Part shown: piece after piece, positions 52,946-63,659 of the stretch | How the letters are laid out: each line of letters starts with the position of its first letter | How positions within the stretch are numbered: the stretch's first letter is position 1 | Assembly: GCA_018971945.1 (NCBI GenBank) | Contig: JAGWZH010000003.1 | Coordinates: forward strand, 1-64,000 | DNA length: 64,000 bases | Direction: 5' to 3' | DNA from: Alphaproteobacteria bacterium | Lineage (GTDB): Bacteria > Pseudomonadota > Alphaproteobacteria > Caulobacterales > Aquidulcibacteraceae | The notes under the pieces: model-generated | The model's input: the letters and a program-made list of their open reading frames with translations, nothing else | What the model was told of the DNA's origin: nothing | Database searches by the model: none | Program-made: the position numbers and the translations under genes

Positions 52946-53340
52946 AGCATATAATGATGGTGGCCGCAACGGCGGTCTGTGCAGCGATCGGCTTCTCAGC
53001 CCCGGCTGTGGCCCAGCAAGGCGGCCACGGCGGCCACGGCCAGCACAGTGGCCACAGGGCTGTGATGGAGATGCGCCCTTCCATTCTGGACGGCGCGGTT
53101 TTAACCGCTGCGCCAGACCGGGTTGACTTCACCTTCACCCCGGCGATGCGGCTCATTGCGGCGCAGCTCACCACGGCGACGGGCGAAATCATCCCCGTGC
53201 AGTTCGACGCCGAAGCTCCCGAAGCGACCACCGCCACTGTCCGGTTCGCTCCTCTCGCCCCCGACAGCTATACCCTCACCTATACCGCCGATATGGGCGA
53301 TCACACCATGCCCGGCCGCGTTCGCTTCACCGTCCGTTGA
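52942..53340 (+). CDS. His-rich CopC-like periplasmic copper-binding protein
   Basis: 132 residues. Signal peptide ending APAVAQ, then a His/Gly cluster (GGHGGHGQHSGHR) and a CopC-like beta-sandwich (LTAAPDRVDFTFTPAMRLIA, AQLTTATGEIIPVQ, PLAPDSYTLTYTADMGDHTM). It has the CopC outline but lacks the classical N-terminal His of CopC. Probably a periplasmic copper buffer working with the adjacent oxidase. Translationally coupled to it. Confidence 0.8.
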   Translation: MKHIMMVAATAVCAAIGFSAPAVAQQGGHGGHGQHSGHRAVMEMRPSILDGAVLTAAPDRVDFTFTPAMRLIAAQLTTATGEIIPVQFDAEAPEATTATVRFAPLAPDSYTLTYTADMGDHTMPGRVRFTVR

Positions 53341-53361
53341 GCCAATCAAGGAGCCTTCGCC

Positions 53362-53715
53362 ATGTGGCGTCATGCCCCTCTCGTCCTCGCTCTTCTCGCA
53401 GCGCCGATTTCCGCCGCGTTGGCCCACACTATGGTGCAGTCTGTCTCGATCGCCGAAGGCGCCCGGCTTCAGGCCCCGCCCGAGCAACTGACAATCCGCT
53501 TCGAACACGCCGCACGCTTCGGCTCGGTCCGCCTCGAGACCGCCGCAGGCGAGCGGATCCCGGTCACCTACACCCCACCCAACGAGGCCACGACCATCTT
53601 CACCATCCCTTTGCCCACCCTCGCGCCCGACCGCTACCGCGTGACGTGGCGCGTCATCGCCGAAGACGGACACGTGATGACTGGCGCGGTCTCCTTCGCC
53701 ATCGTGCGCGGCTGA
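53362..53715 (+). CDS. copC: Copper-resistance protein CopC
   Basis: 117 residues. Signal peptide cleaved before His (ISAALA-HTMVQSVSIAEG), giving the N-terminal His copper ligand of CopC. The end YRVTWRVIAEDGHVMTGAVS carries the conserved Asp-x-His pair. It is a small periplasmic Cu(II) carrier that hands copper to CopD or the oxidase. It follows the His-rich CopC-like gene by 21 bases. Confidence 0.92.
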   Translation: MWRHAPLVLALLAAPISAALAHTMVQSVSIAEGARLQAPPEQLTIRFEHAARFGSVRLETAAGERIPVTYTPPNEATTIFTIPLPTLAPDRYRVTWRVIAEDGHVMTGAVSFAIVRG

Positions 53716-53722
53716 GGGTCGC

Positions 53723-54577
53723 GTGGGGAGCCTTGATTTTCTGACGCTCGGCGGGGTTGCGGCGAAATTCGCTTGGGTCAGCGCTGGGCTCATGGCCACA
53801 GGCTTTAGCCTTCACGCCGCTCTCGGCGTGACCCCACTCGCGGAGAGAGAAGTGGGCCGCCCCATCGTCCTTGCAGCAACGGCCCTCGCCGCGGCCATTC
53901 TGGTGCGTCTTGCATGGAGCGCTGTAGAACTGGCTGGCGGTGCGATGGAGGCTCCTGCCTTGCTGCCCCTCGTCTGGTCGGTGCAGCAGGCCGCGATCGT
54001 CAGCACCTTGATGGGCGCTGTAGCGCTGGTCTTGGGCGCGATATGGAGCTCCCGTCTGGCTTTGGCGGTCGGCGCTCTGATAGCCGCCTTGGCGTTCGGC
54101 TTGACGGGCCACGCCCAAGGAGACGGAGCGCCGCCCTTGGCTGCAGCCCTTGTGGCGCTGCATGTCTTGTTAGCAAGTTTCTGGGCAACGGCGCCGCTGT
54201 CTTTATGGCCGCGCGCGGGGCTGAACGACGCTGCGCTCGCAGTGCGACACCGCCGCATAGGGATGATCGCGCTTGCTGCAGTCCCGGTGCTTGTGATCGC
54301 CGGCGGGATCCTGGCCTTCTGGTTTGGGGGCAATTTGGCCGGTCTAATCGGATCGCCCTATGGCGCAGCAATCGCCTCCAAAGCTTTCTTGGCCGCCGCC
54401 GCCGTCGCGGTGGGCGCCTGGAACCGGCTCGTGCTCGCAGCGCGTCTCACGCAAGACCCTGCGAACGCACGGCAGGCGCTGCGGACGGCGATGGCGGTCG
54501 ATGCTGGGCTATTTCTGGGAGCGGCGGTGGCCGTCACTTTAGCCACCACCATCGCCGCCCCAGCGCCAATGAACTAA
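53723..54577 (+). CDS. copD: Copper-resistance membrane protein CopD
   Basis: 284 residues from GTG 53723, with GAGGG about 7 bases upstream. Eight hydrophobic helices and the CopD landmarks LGGVAAKFAWVSAGLMATGF, LVALHVLLASFWATAPLSLW, YGAAIASKAFLAAAAVAVGA and NRLVLAARLTQDP. It is thought to move copper across the inner membrane. It is the last gene of the csoR-driven copper run. Confidence 0.88.
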   Translation: MGSLDFLTLGGVAAKFAWVSAGLMATGFSLHAALGVTPLAEREVGRPIVLAATALAAAILVRLAWSAVELAGGAMEAPALLPLVWSVQQAAIVSTLMGAVALVLGAIWSSRLALAVGALIAALAFGLTGHAQGDGAPPLAAALVALHVLLASFWATAPLSLWPRAGLNDAALAVRHRRIGMIALAAVPVLVIAGGILAFWFGGNLAGLIGSPYGAAIASKAFLAAAAVAVGAWNRLVLAARLTQDPANARQALRTAMAVDAGLFLGAAVAVTLATTIAAPAPMN

Positions 54578-54801
54578 CGCGCGCCAAACGACTTAATCCA
54601 TTCCCCTGAGGCGGTCTGTCAGGCGCGTGCAGCCATTAGCTTGAGAGGATGGCCAATAGGATTGAGCCTGGCAGACAAGAGATTCCCTTTATGCGACGCA
54701 TTCACCGCATTCGACCCAGGCCGCAAGAATCCCAGAGCCGAGTTTTCGGAAATTTGTCAAGAGGCTTTCCGAAAACAGACGTTCACGGACGCTATCGATG
54801 A
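54578..54801. other. Spacer after copD
   Basis: About 220 bases with no supported gene. It leads into the decayed region and may contain the lost upstream part of the Fic-like gene, but I see no conserved FIC core motif (HPFxxGNGR) in any frame. Confidence 0.4.
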
Positions 54802-55113
54802 AGTTGCGAAAGGCCCCTGTCCGTCGTCAGCGACTTCTTGCGCGCCCTTCAGCCGCAAAAACGAAGGCTGGAGAAGAAGATCGACCAAGAGCGCCTGATC
54901 GTGACCGCCCTGCCCGAGCTGTCATTGCAAATCCTGAACGCCACCAAAGAGCGAGGCCGCGTTTCCAATGCCGACGTCTTCGCCCTCATCGGCGCGAACC
55001 GCAACACCGTCAAAAAGCACCTCGCTGCGCTCGTGGCCGCGACCCATCTCACCCAGCATGGGGCCGGTAACGGGACATGGTACGAGGCGAGCGAAACCGC
55101 TCAAGAGCGCTCA
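54802..55113 (+). pseudogene. C-terminal remnant of a Fic-family protein
   Basis: An open frame after a stop at 54799-54801 encodes VVSDFLRALQPQKRRLEKKI, then LPELSLQILNATKERGRVSN and the winged helix ANRNTVKKHLAALVAATHLT ending QHGAGNGTWYEAS. This is the linker plus C-terminal helix-turn-helix found after the Fic AMP-transferase domain in one Fic subgroup. The catalytic domain is missing and no good start codon exists. Read-through continues into the transposase remnant. Confidence 0.6.
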
Positions 55114-55168
55114 CGCAAGCCATTGCCCACGGAAATCAAGGCAACACAAAAGATCAGGGGGGCCTTTA

Positions 55169-55520
55169 GCGGCCCCTCTGGTCAAGGCTGCCCTGACGGC
55201 GCTGGCGCGGCCTTGAAAAACCTCGTCGCGAGCGATCAAAAAGACCCTCCAAACTGGCGGCCTGGCTGGCGAGCGCCGTACCCGAGGGTCGCTGCGTCTT
55301 CGCCCTTCCCAAACAAAACCGCAAAAGCATGCGCACCTCCAACCCCATGGAGAGCGCCATTCAGCAGGAGATCAAACGCCGCACCCAAAAAACCCGCGTC
55401 TTCCCAAACGAGGCATCCCTCGAACGCCTAGTCTCCGCAGTCTTAATCGAAATCGACGGACAATGGGCAGACTGCAAACAACCCTCAATCGACTGGAAAA
55501 CCCCGAAGCCGAATAAAGCT
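55169..55520 (+). pseudogene. Frameshifted C-terminus of an IS256-family (mutator) transposase
   Basis: Three frames must be joined: PLVKAALTALARP (from 55169), then ALKNLVASDQKD, then SKLAAWLASAVPEGRCVFAL followed by MRTSNPMESAIQQEIKRRTQ and VFPNEASLERLVSAVLIEID. The last block is the conserved IS256-type end with the catalytic Glu region (NPMESA, normally N-x-x-ER-x). No N-terminal domain or inverted repeats are visible. A dead, truncated insertion. Confidence 0.72.
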
Positions 55521-55548
55521 CCAGGGAAAAGTCCGGGCGGGAGGTTGC

Positions 55549-56115
55549 GTTATCGACCTGGTAGGGCCGTCGCAAGCGTTCATCGCCCTTCCCGGCGCCT
55601 GGGTGCAGCCCGTCTGGGAAACCGCCCCACCCGTGATGAGTGTTTCCGGCCTGCCCTCCGTCGTCACCAAGTCCTCTGACGAGGCCTGACCCGACTCCGA
55701 CATTCTCGTGATCGGCGGAGCAGGCGGCCCAACCCTAGACGCGATGCGCCACGCCCCGACACTGGCCTTTGTCCGCAAGCCGGACGGCAAGCGCGAAGTG
55801 GGTCGTCAGCGTTTGCACCGGCTCGTTGAACCTTGGGGCCGCCGGCCTGTTGAAAGGCCCCCGCGCCGCCGCCTTTTGGGCGGTTCGGGACCATTTGGCG
55901 GCCTTTGGCGCCATCCCAGACCCCGCCCGCATCGTCTTTGACGGAAGGTTCTGCACCGGCGGCGGCGTCACCGCCGGCATCGATGTCGGCATAGCGGTTG
56001 TCGATGCAATTGCCGGCGAGGATCACGGCCGCCTGTGCGAATTGATGCTCGAGTACGCCCCAGCCCCGCCTTTCGGGGTGGGTCGCCGCGAAAACCGCCG
56101 CTGGCTGAGGCGGAA
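55549..56115 (+). pseudogene. Broken DJ-1/PfpI-family (isonitrile hydratase-like) gene
   Basis: Begins without a start codon at VIDLVGPSQAFIALPGAW, meets a TGA at 55687-55689 inside DEA*PDSDILVIGGAGGP, and shifts frame near 55770-55790 into AKWVVSVCTGSLNLGAAGLL ... RIVFDGRFCTGGGVTAGIDV. The nucleophile-elbow Cys (VCTGS) is still readable. At least one nonsense and one frameshift plus a missing 5' end make it nonfunctional. It lies directly after the IS256 remnant, which may have removed its start. Confidence 0.72.
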
Positions 56116-56536
56116 GGCCAGGGGCAAAGGGCTGAGCCCGCGAGCGGGCCGCCGCGCATCGATGGTTTTTGCCATCCATGCAACCGTGAGATTGCAGGCT
56201 CTTGACAGGTCTACGAATCCAGTGAGACGATTTTGCCATGCGGAGCCTGCATCAAGTCCTCGTGCTCCGGTCTGTTCAGTTTCACCTGAAGGACTGGTTC
56301 AACGAATGAGCCCCCCACCGCGGGGTGATCGCCTCTCGGCGTCACGCTGAGGGCGCGCATTTGCAGCCAATCTAATCGCGTGTGCATCTCGGAACGCCTG
56401 TGGGCCGCGCCCCTCTCTGAGCGCGCCCGTGGCGCCGGGCCGAAGTCACAGCCCTCCCCCCGCGCAATCAAACCTTGCGTCCACGCTGCGGCTTTGCGCC
56501 GCCGCCGTCTCAGCTCACGTTTGGGGGTCCTTTGTC
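56116..56536. other. Region upstream of the TonB-dependent receptor
   Basis: 421 bases with no supported gene. TTGACA (56202-56207) could be a -35 element, but no good -10 lies at the right distance. A small hairpin GATGG-ttttg-CCATC is at 56161-56176. The promoter of the receptor operon is expected here. Confidence 0.45.
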
Positions 56537-59359
56537 ATGTCCAGTCCAATCTCCTCGCGTCCAGGTTTTGGCCGTCTGGCGCTGCTTTTGTGCACCGCAG
56601 CTTTCCCTCTGGCCGCGCCCGCCTACGCCCAGGAGCCCATCCCAACGCCTCAGCCCTCTGCGGCGCAGGCGGCGGAAGAGGAAGCCATTGTCGTTATCGG
56701 GTCCCGCATTCCCGGGGTGGCGCAGGACGGCGCCGTCCAGGCGCTGGTCGTGACCCGCGAGGACATCCTCCAAAGCGGCGCGGCGGAAACCAGCGACATT
56801 CTGCGTGATCTCACGGTCACGGCCGGCGGCTCCGGCACCTTCTCCACTTCCACCGCCGGCGCCTTGTCCAGCGACACCCCGGTCGGCTCCTCCGCGGTGT
56901 CATTGCGCGGCCTCGGCGCAAGCTCCACTCTGACCCTGGTCAACGGCCGCCGCGCTTCCGTCAGCGCCTTCGCCCTTGGCCAACAAAGCTTCATCGATGC
57001 GGGCTCCATCCCTGCCGCAGCCATTGAGCGGGTCGAGGTGCTCCCCAACGGGGCCTCTGCTCTTTATGGTGCGGACGCCATTGCAGGCGTGGTCAATATC
57101 GTGCTCCGCGAAAACTTCGAGGGTTTCGAAGTCAGCGTCTCATACGGCGACAGCACCGCAGAGACTGACGAAGGCCGCTTCAACTTGAACGCCGTCTGGG
57201 GAGCGAATTGGGGTGGCCACCAGGTGATGGCGGTGGCGGATTATTTCCAGCGCAACGCGCTGTTCGACCGCGATCGCGCCATCTCACGCGACAGCGTTCG
57301 CCCAAGCCAGCAGGGCTTCTATCCCAGCTTCAACGACCTGTTCTTGATGGTGAACGATCAGACCGAAGAACCCGCGGACGGCGGTTGCTCGGCTGCGGAC
57401 TTCGGCGTCGGCAGCTTGGGCGAGTTCTGCGAAGTCGACACCAACGACTTCGTGTCCACCAACGACGCGCTCGAAAGCTTCGGCGGTCTCTTCACCCATC
57501 GCTACCGCTTCAGCAATGGCCTTGAATGGTTCAACGAGGCGATCTTTCAGCAGACCGACAGCCGCGGCACAAGCTCGCCCGCGAACTTCTCCCGCGCGCC
57601 GACCGATCCGGAAAACCCGAACTGGCCCGCAGCCCTAATCGCCGACATGATCGCCGAGGGCCGCGTCTCTCGATTCAGCGCCTTCAACCGGTTCCCGATC
57701 TTCGCCTGGGGCAAGTTCCCCGAGCCCCGCGCGGTTGAGGTGGAAAGCGCCTCGTTCAGGCTCACCACAGGCCTCGGGCTTGAGTTCGAGAACGGCTGGA
57801 CCTTGGACGCAAGCCTGCTTTACGGCGGCAACGACCGCACCCAGCGGGGGCTGTCCGGCCTCGTGCTGTCCGAAGCGTTCTATGACGCGAACCTAGGCAA
57901 TCTGTGCACGGATGGAAGCCGCGTCCGCCGCTGGGATGTCACCCCGTCGCGTCCCACCGCACGCTATTTCGGCCAAACCTGCGAAAGCCTTGGCCGCACC
58001 ACTTTATGGTACAATCCCTTCGGCGGTCAGGGCCAACAAGCACCCGGCATTGACGGGGCCATTCGCACCAAAGCCGAGCGCACGGGCGAATCCCGCCTCT
58101 GGATCGCCGACGTCGCCGCCACTGGCGACCTCTTCGCCCTCAACGGCCGCCTCGTTCAGGCCGCCTTTGGTGCGGAGTGGCGCCGCGAGGAGCTGAACGA
58201 CACCCCCGCGGGCGTTGCGCGCGCGACCTTCCGCAACCCAGAACCCATCCTGGGCTTCAGCTCAACCTCAGCCCAAGGCGAGCGCGACGCTTACGCCGCT
58301 TTCGCCGAGTTATTCATTCCGCTGTCGGACTCGTTCGAACTCCAGCTGGCGGGCCGCTACGACGAATATGACGGCTTCGGCGGAGACTTTAACCCCAAGG
58401 TCGCCTTCCGCTTCGCCCCTGTCGATGCCTTCATTGTTCGCGGCAACTGGTCGACGTCGTTCCGCGCGCCATCCATTGCCGAGGCGGGCGCCGGCACCCT
58501 GTTGTCGAGCTACACTGTAAGCTGCCGGGTGACCCCGCAGGCCTGCAACGGCAGCGCCACGGCCACCGGCCGGGCGTTGCTGTCGGAGGATGTTGCGAAC
58601 CCTAACCTGCAACCGGAAGAAGCCGAAACCTGGGGCCTGGGCTTCCTCTACCGTCCCACCTCCAGCATCGATATCAGCCTGGATTATTGGAACATCGAGC
58701 ACGAGAACCTGGTTGGCATCGACGAGGACGACTTCATCCGCCGGGCGCTCGCCGGCGCCTTCCCAGTGGTCGCCCCGGGCCTATTGCCCACCGGCTCCCC
58801 AGGTCTTGAAGTGGATCGCGGCTTTGTCACCGACGCCCACTTCCAGCTGACCAATCTCGGCTTCCAGCGCACCTCGGGCTTTGATCTGAGCTACACCCAG
58901 TACATCGACACCGCTTTGGGCGAGTTCAGCCTCTTGGCCGATGTGACATACCTGTTGGCGTTTGAGCGCAAGTCCTCCGACAGCGCTTTGGTCGAAGATC
59001 TGGCGGGCACGTTCCGCTATCCTGAACTCCTCGCCGATGTCCGCCTGCGCTGGCGCGGCGACCGTTGGGGTGCGTCCGTGGGCGCCAACTACACGGGTGC
59101 TTACGACGACGATCCGGCGCCGCGGACGCTGGCGGCTGTGGGCCTGCCCGCCGATGCGCAGGTGGAAGTGGACTCCTGGCTGGTCTTCGACACGAGCGTC
59201 ACCTTCGACGTGACCGAGAAGGCCACCCTCCGGCTCAATGTTCAGAACATTCTGGATGAAGAGCCGCCATTAGTCCTCGGCGTCAGCGCCAATGTCGACC
59301 ACATCAACCACGACAGCCTTGGCCGCTTCATCAGCCTGCGCTTTACCCAGAGCTTCTGA
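56537..59359 (+). CDS. TonB-dependent outer-membrane receptor of the cyanophycin-type locus
   Basis: 940 residues from ATG 56537; the frame opens further upstream at a GTG but the signal peptide starts here (RLALLLCTAAFPLAAPAYAQ). Plug domain ~45-170 (EAIVVIGSRIPG, RGLGASSTLTLVNGRRASV, ERVEVLPNGASALYGADAIA), then a large beta-barrel with SWSTSFRAPSIAEAG-like and NLQPEEAETWGLGFLYRP blocks, ending in the aromatic FISLRFTQSF. It is the type common in Caulobacter/Xanthomonas relatives for peptide and polysaccharide uptake. The substrate is inferred from the downstream enzymes. Confidence 0.93.
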   Translation: MSSPISSRPGFGRLALLLCTAAFPLAAPAYAQEPIPTPQPSAAQAAEEEAIVVIGSRIPGVAQDGAVQALVVTREDILQSGAAETSDILRDLTVTAGGSGTFSTSTAGALSSDTPVGSSAVSLRGLGASSTLTLVNGRRASVSAFALGQQSFIDAGSIPAAAIERVEVLPNGASALYGADAIAGVVNIVLRENFEGFEVSVSYGDSTAETDEGRFNLNAVWGANWGGHQVMAVADYFQRNALFDRDRAISRDSVRPSQQGFYPSFNDLFLMVNDQTEEPADGGCSAADFGVGSLGEFCEVDTNDFVSTNDALESFGGLFTHRYRFSNGLEWFNEAIFQQTDSRGTSSPANFSRAPTDPENPNWPAALIADMIAEGRVSRFSAFNRFPIFAWGKFPEPRAVEVESASFRLTTGLGLEFENGWTLDASLLYGGNDRTQRGLSGLVLSEAFYDANLGNLCTDGSRVRRWDVTPSRPTARYFGQTCESLGRTTLWYNPFGGQGQQAPGIDGAIRTKAERTGESRLWIADVAATGDLFALNGRLVQAAFGAEWRREELNDTPAGVARATFRNPEPILGFSSTSAQGERDAYAAFAELFIPLSDSFELQLAGRYDEYDGFGGDFNPKVAFRFAPVDAFIVRGNWSTSFRAPSIAEAGAGTLLSSYTVSCRVTPQACNGSATATGRALLSEDVANPNLQPEEAETWGLGFLYRPTSSIDISLDYWNIEHENLVGIDEDDFIRRALAGAFPVVAPGLLPTGSPGLEVDRGFVTDAHFQLTNLGFQRTSGFDLSYTQYIDTALGEFSLLADVTYLLAFERKSSDSALVEDLAGTFRYPELLADVRLRWRGDRWGASVGANYTGAYDDDPAPRTLAAVGLPADAQVEVDSWLVFDTSVTFDVTEKATLRLNVQNILDEEPPLVLGVSANVDHINHDSLGRFISLRFTQSF

Positions 59360-59371
59360 AACAGGGCCATT

Positions 59372-59404
59372 CCGACCGGGGCGGCGATCATCCGCCCCGG
59401 TCGG
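59372..59404 (+). terminator. Perfect 13-bp hairpin between receptor and transporter genes
   Basis: CCGACCGGGGCGG (59372-59384) pairs with CCGCCCCGGTCGG (59392-59404) around a 7-base loop, followed by GGTCTCGTTT. It starts 12 bases after the receptor stop and ends 29 bases before the YfcC-like ATG. It may be a partial terminator or a 3' stabiliser that lets the receptor be made in excess over the downstream proteins. Confidence 0.7.
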
Positions 59405-59433
59405 GGTCTCGTTTAACCGCCAAAGGCGACCCC

Positions 59434-60927
<1,494 letters not shown>

Positions 60928-60942
60928 TTGGAGAGGCGTCCC

Positions 60943-62205
60943 ATGCGGCTTTTCGTGAAAGCGGCGGTGCTGGCCGCCGCGTTGACCGGCGCAGCGCACG
61001 CCGAACCCGGCCGGCTCGTCATCGCCGGAGGGGCGGTCTCCCGCGACAATGTCGGCGTCCATGGCGCCTTTTTGGAGCATGTGGGCGCGAACGGCCGGAT
61101 TGCCGTGATCCCGGCCGCCTCCGGCGAGCCCGCCCAATCCGCTGCGGCCTATATCGAAACCCTCAGAGGTTTTGGAGTGAACGCTGACCGCATCGATATT
61201 GTCCGCCTCGCCGTGATCGACGACGACGCCACCCCAGACGTCGATGAAAGCGCTTGGGCCGCCAACGCGACCAACCCCGATGAAATCGCCAAAATCAGCG
61301 CCGCTTCGGGTGTCTGGTTTACGGGCGGGGACCAAATGCGCATCACAGCGACGCTTCTGACCGCCGGTGGCGCAGCCACCCCGATGCTGAGCGCGATCCG
61401 TGGACGCCTCGCCGCAGGCGCCACCATTGGCGGCACAAGCGCGGGCGCGGCGATCATGAGCCAAACCATGATCGCCCGCGGCGATAGCCTCGCGGCCCTC
61501 ACCCGTCCCCTGCTGACCGGCGAGGCCTCCGAGAGCGAGATGGACGGCGGCGCGCTGATGGTCGCTCAAGGCCTGGGCTTCTTCCACTATGGCCTTGTCG
61601 ATCAGCACTTTGACCGCAAGGCCCGCCTCGGCCGCTTGACCCGTGCCTTGGCCGAGCTTGCCCCCGCCCAGCGCCTGGGCTTCGGCGTCGATGAAGATAC
61701 AGCCCTCGTGGTGGACCTCGCGCAAAATACTGCTTTCGTTGCGGGCGCCAGCGGGGTCACCGTCCTCGACGCCCGCGAAGCGCAAGCCACTGTCAGCCGC
61801 CGCGGGCGCTTCGCCGTGACAGGCGTCGCCTTGGGCCATCTGGCGACCGGCGACCGGATCGATCTTGCGACCCTCGCCATCACCCCAGCCGCAGGCCGCG
61901 CCGCGATCCCGCGGGGAGAGGGCTACTACAACCACGCGGCCCAATCGGGCGCCGGCATGGCCCTGCCCAATGACGGCCTGGAGGACGCCCTCGGCGTGGA
62001 ATTGCTCGATAACCGCGTGAGCGACCGACTTGAGCGGGTGTCCTTTGACGGCGAAGGCGTGGGGGTCCTTTATGTCTTTGAAGAAACGTCCGAAAGCTTC
62101 AGCGCTTATGGAGATGACGCGACCGGCGCAGGCCGCTACACCATTGGCGGCGCGCGTTTTTCCATCGAGCCCGTTGACGTCCGCATCCGCCGGAGCCGCC
62201 CATGA
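60943..62205 (+). CDS. Secreted cyanophycinase-like S51 peptidase
   Basis: 420 residues from ATG 60943 (GGAGAGG upstream; an in-frame TTG at 60928 is rejected). Signal peptide VKAAVLAAALTGAAHA. S51 motifs are complete: VWFTGGDQMRITATL, the nucleophile Ser in IGGTSAGAAIMS, VDQHFDRKARLGRLTRAL and FGVDEDTALVV. A C-terminal extension (~300-420) exceeds cytosolic CphB and resembles extracellular CphE-type enzymes. It would cut cyanophycin into beta-Asp-Arg dipeptides in the periplasm or outside. It overlaps the next gene by ATGA. Confidence 0.9.
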   Translation: MRLFVKAAVLAAALTGAAHAEPGRLVIAGGAVSRDNVGVHGAFLEHVGANGRIAVIPAASGEPAQSAAAYIETLRGFGVNADRIDIVRLAVIDDDATPDVDESAWAANATNPDEIAKISAASGVWFTGGDQMRITATLLTAGGAATPMLSAIRGRLAAGATIGGTSAGAAIMSQTMIARGDSLAALTRPLLTGEASESEMDGGALMVAQGLGFFHYGLVDQHFDRKARLGRLTRALAELAPAQRLGFGVDEDTALVVDLAQNTAFVAGASGVTVLDAREAQATVSRRGRFAVTGVALGHLATGDRIDLATLAITPAAGRAAIPRGEGYYNHAAQSGAGMALPNDGLEDALGVELLDNRVSDRLERVSFDGEGVGVLYVFEETSESFSAYGDDATGAGRYTIGGARFSIEPVDVRIRRSRP

Positions 62206-63086
62206 CCACCGACCCTGGCCCTTGGGCCATCGCCCTGCATGGCGGATCAGGCGTTGAGCCCTCCCGTGACTACTCCAAGGCCGTCGCCCACCTGGACGGC
62301 CTCGTCCGCCGCATCGCTGCGCACCTTGAAGCCGGCGACGCCGCCCTCGATGTGGTCGAAAGCGCCGTCGCCGAAATGGAGGCCTCAGGTCTCTATGTCG
62401 CGGGCCGCGGATCCGCGCCCTCCACCGCCGGCGTGGTCGAACTCGACGCCTCAATCATGGATGGATACCGCCGCCGCGCCGGCGCCGTCGCCGCCGTGGC
62501 GAATGCCGTCCATCCTGTCAAACTGGCCCGCGCCGTGATGGACGCCACTCCGCACGTTATGCTCGCGGGCGAAGGGGCCCTCGCTTTCGCCAAATCCCAT
62601 GGTCACCCCCTCGTGGCTGACCCGGCGGGCTATTACGTGCTGCCCCCCGGCGTGGAGGCGAAGGATTTGAGCGCCGCTTTGCGCCACCACGGCACGGTCG
62701 GCGCCGTGGCCCTGGACACGTCGGGCCGGCTCGCCGCCGCCACCTCCACAGGCGGTCTCTTCGGCAAGCTCGCCGGCCGCGTCGGCGACACCCCCTTGAT
62801 CGGAGCGGGCACATGGGCGGACCAAACCGTCGCAGTGTCTTGCACAGGATCAGGCGAGTTTTTTATCCTCGCTGGCGGGGCCCAGGACGTGGCCTCCCGC
62901 ATGCGCTATCAGGGCTCAGGCCTTCAAGCTTCCGTCGACGGATTGATTGAGGACGTCGCCCGCTTGGGCGGCGATGGCGGCGTGATCGCTGTCACCCGAT
63001 CGGGTGAGATCGCCTTCGCCTGCAACACGCCGGGCATGAAGCGCGCCGGCGCTAGCTCTTCGATGGCGCCCTTCGCAAGCCTTTAA
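62202..63086 (+). CDS. iaaA: Isoaspartyl peptidase/L-asparaginase (Ntn hydrolase)
   Basis: 294 residues, plant-type asparaginase that self-cleaves before a Thr nucleophile. Visible motifs: WAIALHGGSG at the start, the cleavage site HHGTVGAVALDTSG (Thr), ATSTGGLFGKLAGRVGDTPL and GAGTWADQTVAVSCTGSGE. No signal peptide, so it acts in the cytosol. It can split beta-aspartyl dipeptides, including beta-Asp-Arg from cyanophycin, to free amino acids. The 4-base overlap with the cyanophycinase gene argues for a joint pathway. Confidence 0.93.
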   Translation: MTTDPGPWAIALHGGSGVEPSRDYSKAVAHLDGLVRRIAAHLEAGDAALDVVESAVAEMEASGLYVAGRGSAPSTAGVVELDASIMDGYRRRAGAVAAVANAVHPVKLARAVMDATPHVMLAGEGALAFAKSHGHPLVADPAGYYVLPPGVEAKDLSAALRHHGTVGAVALDTSGRLAAATSTGGLFGKLAGRVGDTPLIGAGTWADQTVAVSCTGSGEFFILAGGAQDVASRMRYQGSGLQASVDGLIEDVARLGGDGGVIAVTRSGEIAFACNTPGMKRAGASSSMAPFASL

Positions 63087-63659
63087 CGGAGGCCGAAGCT
63101 CCTCTGCCCAGCTTCGTCATAGCCACCGGGGCGGACTGGAGAACCGCTCCAGCGCCGGGTCGATCAAGGCGAAAGGCTCAGGACTGAGGCCCCCTCGGGA
63201 GCGTTGTGGACGCCCCAATCGCTCCCGATCTCAAAGGGCTCACCGTGCGCCCACAACGGCGCAAGGCCTCCAAAATGGGTCGACCACGGATGACCGCACC
63301 GCCCGCGATTCCGGCGACATGGCCGCACGCTGGGCTTCTGCAGCCTGTCGCCACCGCAGGATCAGGTCCCGCGCATCGATGGGGGGCTGTCGCCGAGAAG
63401 CTCCGACAGCCGACCCTGCATCGCACGCCGGGAGGCGTCCCTCTGGAGAAAGCGGTCCTGCGCGTGGGCGCCCCAGGGCCGCGGTAAAGATCAGCCTGGC
63501 TTACAGCCCCCCTCGGGGACGGGGTGGGAACGATGCCATGAGCGATGATTGTGACAGGTCGGGTTGGGGCCAACCGCTGACAGCGGCCGGGCTGAGGCTG
63601 GAAACCGCGCGGGCGCCAACAACGTCATTAGGCCGAAGGCGTGGCCTGCTTGTGTGGTT
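63087..63659. other. Noncoding region after the cyanophycin-type operon
   Basis: 573 bases. Open frames on both strands are low-complexity and match nothing I know. No clear terminator hairpin with a T-tract follows the operon. Probably decayed sequence. Confidence 0.5.
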
